NCBI GenBank assembly: GCA_017640505.1
Contig: JAEPQO010000001.1
Location: 1,318,625-1,382,624, forward strand
Origin: Rhodospirillales bacterium
GTDB lineage: Bacteria > Pseudomonadota > Alphaproteobacteria > Rhodospirillales > Casp-alpha2
DNA: 64,000 nt
Direction: 5' to 3'
Below the pieces are notes generated by a model that searched no databases, had not been told where the DNA came from, and saw nothing but the letters and a program-made list of their open reading frames with translations. Of this stretch, positions 60,682 through 64,000 are shown piece after piece. Made by a program: the position numbers and the translations under genes. Every line of letters starts with the position of its first letter. Positions within the stretch are counted from its first letter, which is position 1.

Positions 60682-61629
60682 GTGCAGAACGTCGGCTTCA
60701 TTCTATTGCCCGGTTTCGCCCTGATGTCCTATGCGTCAGCCGTGGAGCCCCTGCGCGCAGTGAACCTGCTCGCGGGTCAGGATCATTATCGGATCTGTCA
60801 TTTCTCACCCGCTGGCGGTATGGCCGAAGCATCTTCCGGCGCGCAGGTGCCGACGCGGCCGATCCGTGACGCCGGCGATGATTTGCATATTGCCATGGTC
60901 TGTGCCGGTGGGGATCCGTCACAGTGGCGTTATCCGGCCCTGCTGGATCGTATCCGTTATCTCGCGCGTGCCGGTGTCAGGATCGGCGGGATTTCCGGTG
61001 GCCCGTACGTCCTGGCAGCGGCAGGGCTACTCGCCAACAAGCGGTTCACCGTGCACTGGGAACATGCGCCGGCGCTGATGGAGGCGTTTCCCGACCTGGT
61101 CCCCGAGAAGTCCCGGTATGTGATAGACGGCAACCGCATCACCTGCGGCGGGGGTGTCGCGCCGGTTGACCTAATGCATGCGCTGATCGCCGAACAGATG
61201 GGCGATGAATTCGCCCGGCGCATCAGTGACTGGTATCTGCATACGCACGTGGGGGCCGCCACGGAAGGGCAACGGGCATCACTTGCCGAGGCATACGGCA
61301 CCAACAATCGGGTGCTGCTAGCGGTACTGGACAAGATGGAAAATACACCGGAGACGCCCCTCGACCGGGCATCAATGGCGCGTTTCGCGGGTGTCAGCGA
61401 GCGTCACCTGAACCGGTTGTTCCAGACGCAACTGGGCACGACGTATCTAAAGACGTACCTGCGCATCCGCGTCGAGTACGCAGGTCGGCTGCTCCGGCAA
61501 AGTTCGCTGTCGGTTGCCGAGGTGGCGATGGCGACGGGGTTCTCAAGCGCCAGCCACTTTTCCAGAACGTATCAGGCAATGACCGGATATCCACCAAGTG
61601 GTGAACGCCGCCAGCTTGGCAAATCCTGA
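60682..61629 (+). CDS. GlxA/GbdR-type regulator (DJ-1/PfpI domain + AraC HTH)
   Basis: 315 aa from GTG 60682, behind GGGGAGG. The DJ-1/PfpI-like domain (about 3-180) contains FILLPGFALMSYASAVEPLRAVN and GGISGGPYVLAAAG; the AraC domain is at about 215-315 (ASMARFAGVSERHLNRLF). Relatives such as GbdR control glycine betaine, dimethylglycine and sarcosine use. Divergence from soxB supports that role here. Confidence 0.92.
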   Translation: MQNVGFILLPGFALMSYASAVEPLRAVNLLAGQDHYRICHFSPAGGMAEASSGAQVPTRPIRDAGDDLHIAMVCAGGDPSQWRYPALLDRIRYLARAGVRIGGISGGPYVLAAAGLLANKRFTVHWEHAPALMEAFPDLVPEKSRYVIDGNRITCGGGVAPVDLMHALIAEQMGDEFARRISDWYLHTHVGAATEGQRASLAEAYGTNNRVLLAVLDKMENTPETPLDRASMARFAGVSERHLNRLFQTQLGTTYLKTYLRIRVEYAGRLLRQSSLSVAEVAMATGFSSASHFSRTYQAMTGYPPSGERRQLGKS

Positions 61630-61735
61630 GATCAACAACCGGATACGGAACAATTAGCGTCCGAATTGGCGCTTCGGGAACCGTGTGCTTTAGGTCTAGG
61701 ATGTCGGCACAGGGGGCAAATGCGCGAGATAGCGA

Positions 61736-62608
61736 ATGAGTGATGGATCGTCGATACGGGTCGGCGTAGCACAGGTGTCGAGCAGTCCAGGGGATTTGCC
61801 GGCCAATCTGGAGAAACATCTTGAATGGATCGCCAGGGGGCGGGAGGCAAAGCTCGACCTGTTGGTGTTTCCGGAAGTCTCGCTGGTCGGCCATCACGGG
61901 GCGCAGCAATTGCTGGATGCCGCCATGCATCGTGACGACCCGCGGCTTCAGGCGCTGGCAGACGCCGCAGGCGATATGCGGACCGTCGTCGGCTTTATCG
62001 AAGAAGGGCCTGCGGCGCAGTTCTATAATTCTGCCGCCATGTTCATGGGAGGCAAACTCGAACACCTCCATCGCAAAATCAATGTTCCGACCTACGGGCT
62101 TTTGGAAGAAGGCAAGCATTACGCCAAGGGCCGGTTCGTGGAGACGGTGTCGATTGATGAGAACTGGCGTGCCGGTGTCATGATCTGTGCGGATGCTTGG
62201 AATCCCGCGCTGGTGCATCTGGCTTTTCTGCACGGTTCAACAATGTTGATCACGCCGATCAGTTCGGCGTTGGAAGCCGTCGGCGCCGAGTTCGACAATC
62301 CAGGCGGATGGGGCCGGACCGTGCGCTTTTATGCCATGATCTATGGTGCGCCGATCGTCATGGCCAACCGGTGCGGCGTTGAGGAAGACCTGCATTTTTG
62401 GGGTGGTTCCCGGATCGTTGATGCATTTGGTAAGGAAATTGCGGTTGCCGGCGAGGACGAGGCGCTTATCGTCGGGGAACTTCCGTTCGAGAACGTTCGG
62501 AAGGCGCGGGCTTTGCTGCCGACCGTGCGTGACAGTGATCTTTCGCTTGTCATGCGGGAAACAACGCGTCTCGCGGAGAAACTGGGCGTGCCGGATTTCA
62601 TCCGTTAA
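61736..62608 (+). CDS. Carbon-nitrogen hydrolase (nitrilase superfamily)
   Basis: 290 aa. The catalytic triad is complete: E47 in VFPEVSL, K114 in HRKINVP and C151 in MICADAWNP. The family hydrolyses amides, nitriles or carbamoyl amines. The segment GGWGRTVRFYAMIYGAPIVMANR is of the amidase type, but the substrate is not readable. It precedes the MttB-family gene by 11 bp, so both probably work on the same N-methyl compound. Confidence 0.9.
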   Translation: MSDGSSIRVGVAQVSSSPGDLPANLEKHLEWIARGREAKLDLLVFPEVSLVGHHGAQQLLDAAMHRDDPRLQALADAAGDMRTVVGFIEEGPAAQFYNSAAMFMGGKLEHLHRKINVPTYGLLEEGKHYAKGRFVETVSIDENWRAGVMICADAWNPALVHLAFLHGSTMLITPISSALEAVGAEFDNPGGWGRTVRFYAMIYGAPIVMANRCGVEEDLHFWGGSRIVDAFGKEIAVAGEDEALIVGELPFENVRKARALLPTVRDSDLSLVMRETTRLAEKLGVPDFIR

Positions 62609-62619
62609 GGAGGAACATC

Positions 62620-64000
62620 ATGCGTAGAGGCCGAGGCCGACGTCAGGACCGTCAAACAGCCGAGATCATAGAATTCCAGAACCCGGCGCCGGGAGGCCTT
62701 GAGGGGGGCAGCTATCGCCCCCTCACGCGCGCCGATATTGAGCGGATCGTTGGTGCCGCCTATGACGTGCTGGCGCGGACCGGTGTGGAAGTCATGCCGA
62801 GCCCCTGCCGCGACCTGTTCGAGAGGGCAGGCTGCCGCATCGACAGCAGTATCAACCGGGTGTTCATTCCGGCCAATGTGATCGACGAAGCGAGAACACA
62901 CCTGCGCCACGAGGTGCTTCTGGCCGGCCGCGACCCGGCGCACGACCTCGAACTCAGCGGGCGGCGCGTTTACCTTGGCACCGGCGGTCAGGCGGTCAAG
63001 ATCATGGATCTCGATGATACGGTTCGCGAAACCGTCCTTGCCGATAATTTCCATATCGGGCGCCTCGTCGACACCTTGCATCACGTGCACTTCTACATGC
63101 GTCCGGTGGTATGCCGCGATCTGGAAACGCCCGACATCGACATCAACCAGCTTTATGCGTGCCTGGCGGCAACCAAAAAGCATGTCATGAGCAATGCCTA
63201 CTTGCCGGAACGCGTGGCAGACATCCGTGAGGTCGGCAATATGGTCGCTGGCGGTGCCGACACCTTTGATGCGCGCCCGCCGGTGTCGCTTACGGCATGC
63301 TGGACCGTGTCTCCGTTGCGATACGCGATGGAGACCGTCGAGATCCTGGACGAGATTATCGAGCACGGTATTCCCGTCGTGACCTCGTCGGCACCGCAGG
63401 CAGGAGCGACCTCGCCGGCGTCTCTCGCCGGGACGCTGGTGCAAATTACGGCAGAGCAACTTTCCGGGCTCACCTATGTAAACCTGAAAAAACCGGGTTA
63501 TCCGCTGATCATGGGGTGTGTCCCGGCGCAGGCGGATCTGCGGACCGGGGCGTTCACGGGCGGCTCGGCCGAGTTTGCGTTGCTGAACGCGGCATGTGCC
63601 CAGATTGCGCAATACCTGAAGATGCCGGTCTATAATTCATCGGGGATCGCGGACGCGAAGATCGGTGACGCGCAGGCCGGGTTCGAAAAAGGAATGACCA
63701 CGGCCGCCGCGGCGCTTGCAGGTTCGAACTACGTGCATCATTCCGCAGGATTCCTGGAAAGTTTGCTGGCTGTTGCTTATGAACAGTACGTGATCGACAA
63801 CGACATCAACGGCGCCATCATGCGGCTGGCGCGCGGTATCGAAGTTTCTGACGCCACGCTCGCCGTCGACGTCATTCATGATGTCTGCACCGGCCCCAAC
63901 CATTTCCTCGGGCATCCCGATACGCTGGCGCGGATGAAGGAAGAATACCTCTATCCCGAGGTGTTTGACCGCGCATCACGTGACGATTGGGAAGCGGCAG
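62620..64000 (+). CDS. MttB family (trimethylamine/betaine) corrinoid-dependent methyltransferase, truncated by window edge
   Basis: The ATG is preceded by GGAGG, and 460 codons are visible without a stop. After a basic N-terminus (RRGRGRRQDR) comes the MttB barrel with YLGTGGQAVKIMD, RPPVSLTACWTVSPLRYAME and GCVPAQADLRTGAFTGGS. There is no in-frame TAG, so it is of the non-pyrrolysine class, whose best-known member (MtgB) demethylates glycine betaine. The corrinoid protein gene would be expected further right. Confidence 0.9.
   Translation, partial: MRRGRGRRQDRQTAEIIEFQNPAPGGLEGGSYRPLTRADIERIVGAAYDVLARTGVEVMPSPCRDLFERAGCRIDSSINRVFIPANVIDEARTHLRHEVLLAGRDPAHDLELSGRRVYLGTGGQAVKIMDLDDTVRETVLADNFHIGRLVDTLHHVHFYMRPVVCRDLETPDIDINQLYACLAATKKHVMSNAYLPERVADIREVGNMVAGGADTFDARPPVSLTACWTVSPLRYAMETVEILDEIIEHGIPVVTSSAPQAGATSPASLAGTLVQITAEQLSGLTYVNLKKPGYPLIMGCVPAQADLRTGAFTGGSAEFALLNAACAQIAQYLKMPVYNSSGIADAKIGDAQAGFEKGMTTAAAALAGSNYVHHSAGFLESLLAVAYEQYVIDNDINGAIMRLARGIEVSDATLAVDVIHDVCTGPNHFLGHPDTLARMKEEYLYPEVFDRASRDDWEAA

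Noticed and set aside
62620-64000. Pyrrolysine-type MttB
   Set aside because: No in-frame TAG in the 460 visible codons.
1-64000. CRISPR arrays, insertion sequences, prophage genes
   Set aside because: No regularly spaced repeats, transposase, integrase or phage structural gene recognised anywhere in the window.

Overview
The window is about 64 kb of high-GC bacterial chromosome and reads as an alphaproteobacterium, most likely of the Rhodospirillales type. This is inferred from gene content: an aa3-oxidase operon with CtaG, GapR (DUF2312), UPF0262, DUF1289, a class I PHA synthase, heterotetrameric sarcosine oxidase, and the run murA-hisG-hisD-UPF0262-LMW phosphatase-infA-maf-rng-yacG. Gene density is high, many neighbours overlap by 4 bp, and I see no insertion sequence, prophage or CRISPR array.

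Layout. 1-8.2 kb: the aa3 cytochrome c oxidase operon (coxB, coxA, ctaG, coxC) diverges from a leftward group (a 50-aa membrane peptide, a DUF420 protein, a divergent heme-copper-oxidase subunit I homologue, ctaB, and an M32 carboxypeptidase cut by the window edge). 8.2-13.8 kb: an SLC13 permease, phaC, and a TetR regulator facing a DUF1326-DUF2182 pair; the TetR/DUF1326 gap holds a TetR-like palindrome and a CRP-type palindrome. 13.8-21.5 kb: a GAF-SpoIIE phosphatase-HATPase protein and a STAS protein sit directly upstream of mlaE-mlaF-mlaD-lipoprotein, followed by an RlmD/TrmA-type RNA methyltransferase and a FecR-domain protein. 21.5-30 kb: gapR, an MFS transporter, a small unknown gene behind a CRP-like promoter, a YbdK-type ligase with an N-formylglutamate amidohydrolase homologue, DUF1289, betaine-homocysteine methyltransferase type enzyme, a VOC protein, an AraC-OGT fusion, a PAS histidine kinase and tRNA-Thr. 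30-37.4 kb: the housekeeping murA...yacG run and tRNA-Phe.

37.4-55.5 kb is an iron-acquisition island. One half is heme uptake: outer-membrane receptor, HmuTUV ABC importer, an IsdG-like monooxygenase, HmuS and HemP. The other half is siderophore uptake: a second TonB receptor under an AraC/PchR-like regulator, a secreted esterase, a FecBCD-type importer, DUF2218, a small secreted protein, and ExbB-ExbD-ExbD-TonB. Four AT-rich Fur-type boxes mark the probable promoters.

55.5-64 kb looks like a methylated-amine module: soxBDAG (sarcosine oxidase) divergent from a GlxA-type regulator, a carbon-nitrogen hydrolase and an MttB-family methyltransferase truncated by the window edge. With the 25.7 kb betaine-homocysteine methyltransferase homologue this suggests use of glycine betaine or related compounds.

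The most unusual feature is the partner-switching module (phosphatase and kinase-like domain in one protein, plus STAS) at the position where a Mla lipid-transport operon would carry its STAS subunit MlaB. This suggests that phospholipid transport, not a sigma factor, may be the target of the switch. All family assignments are from reading the sequence; no database search was run.
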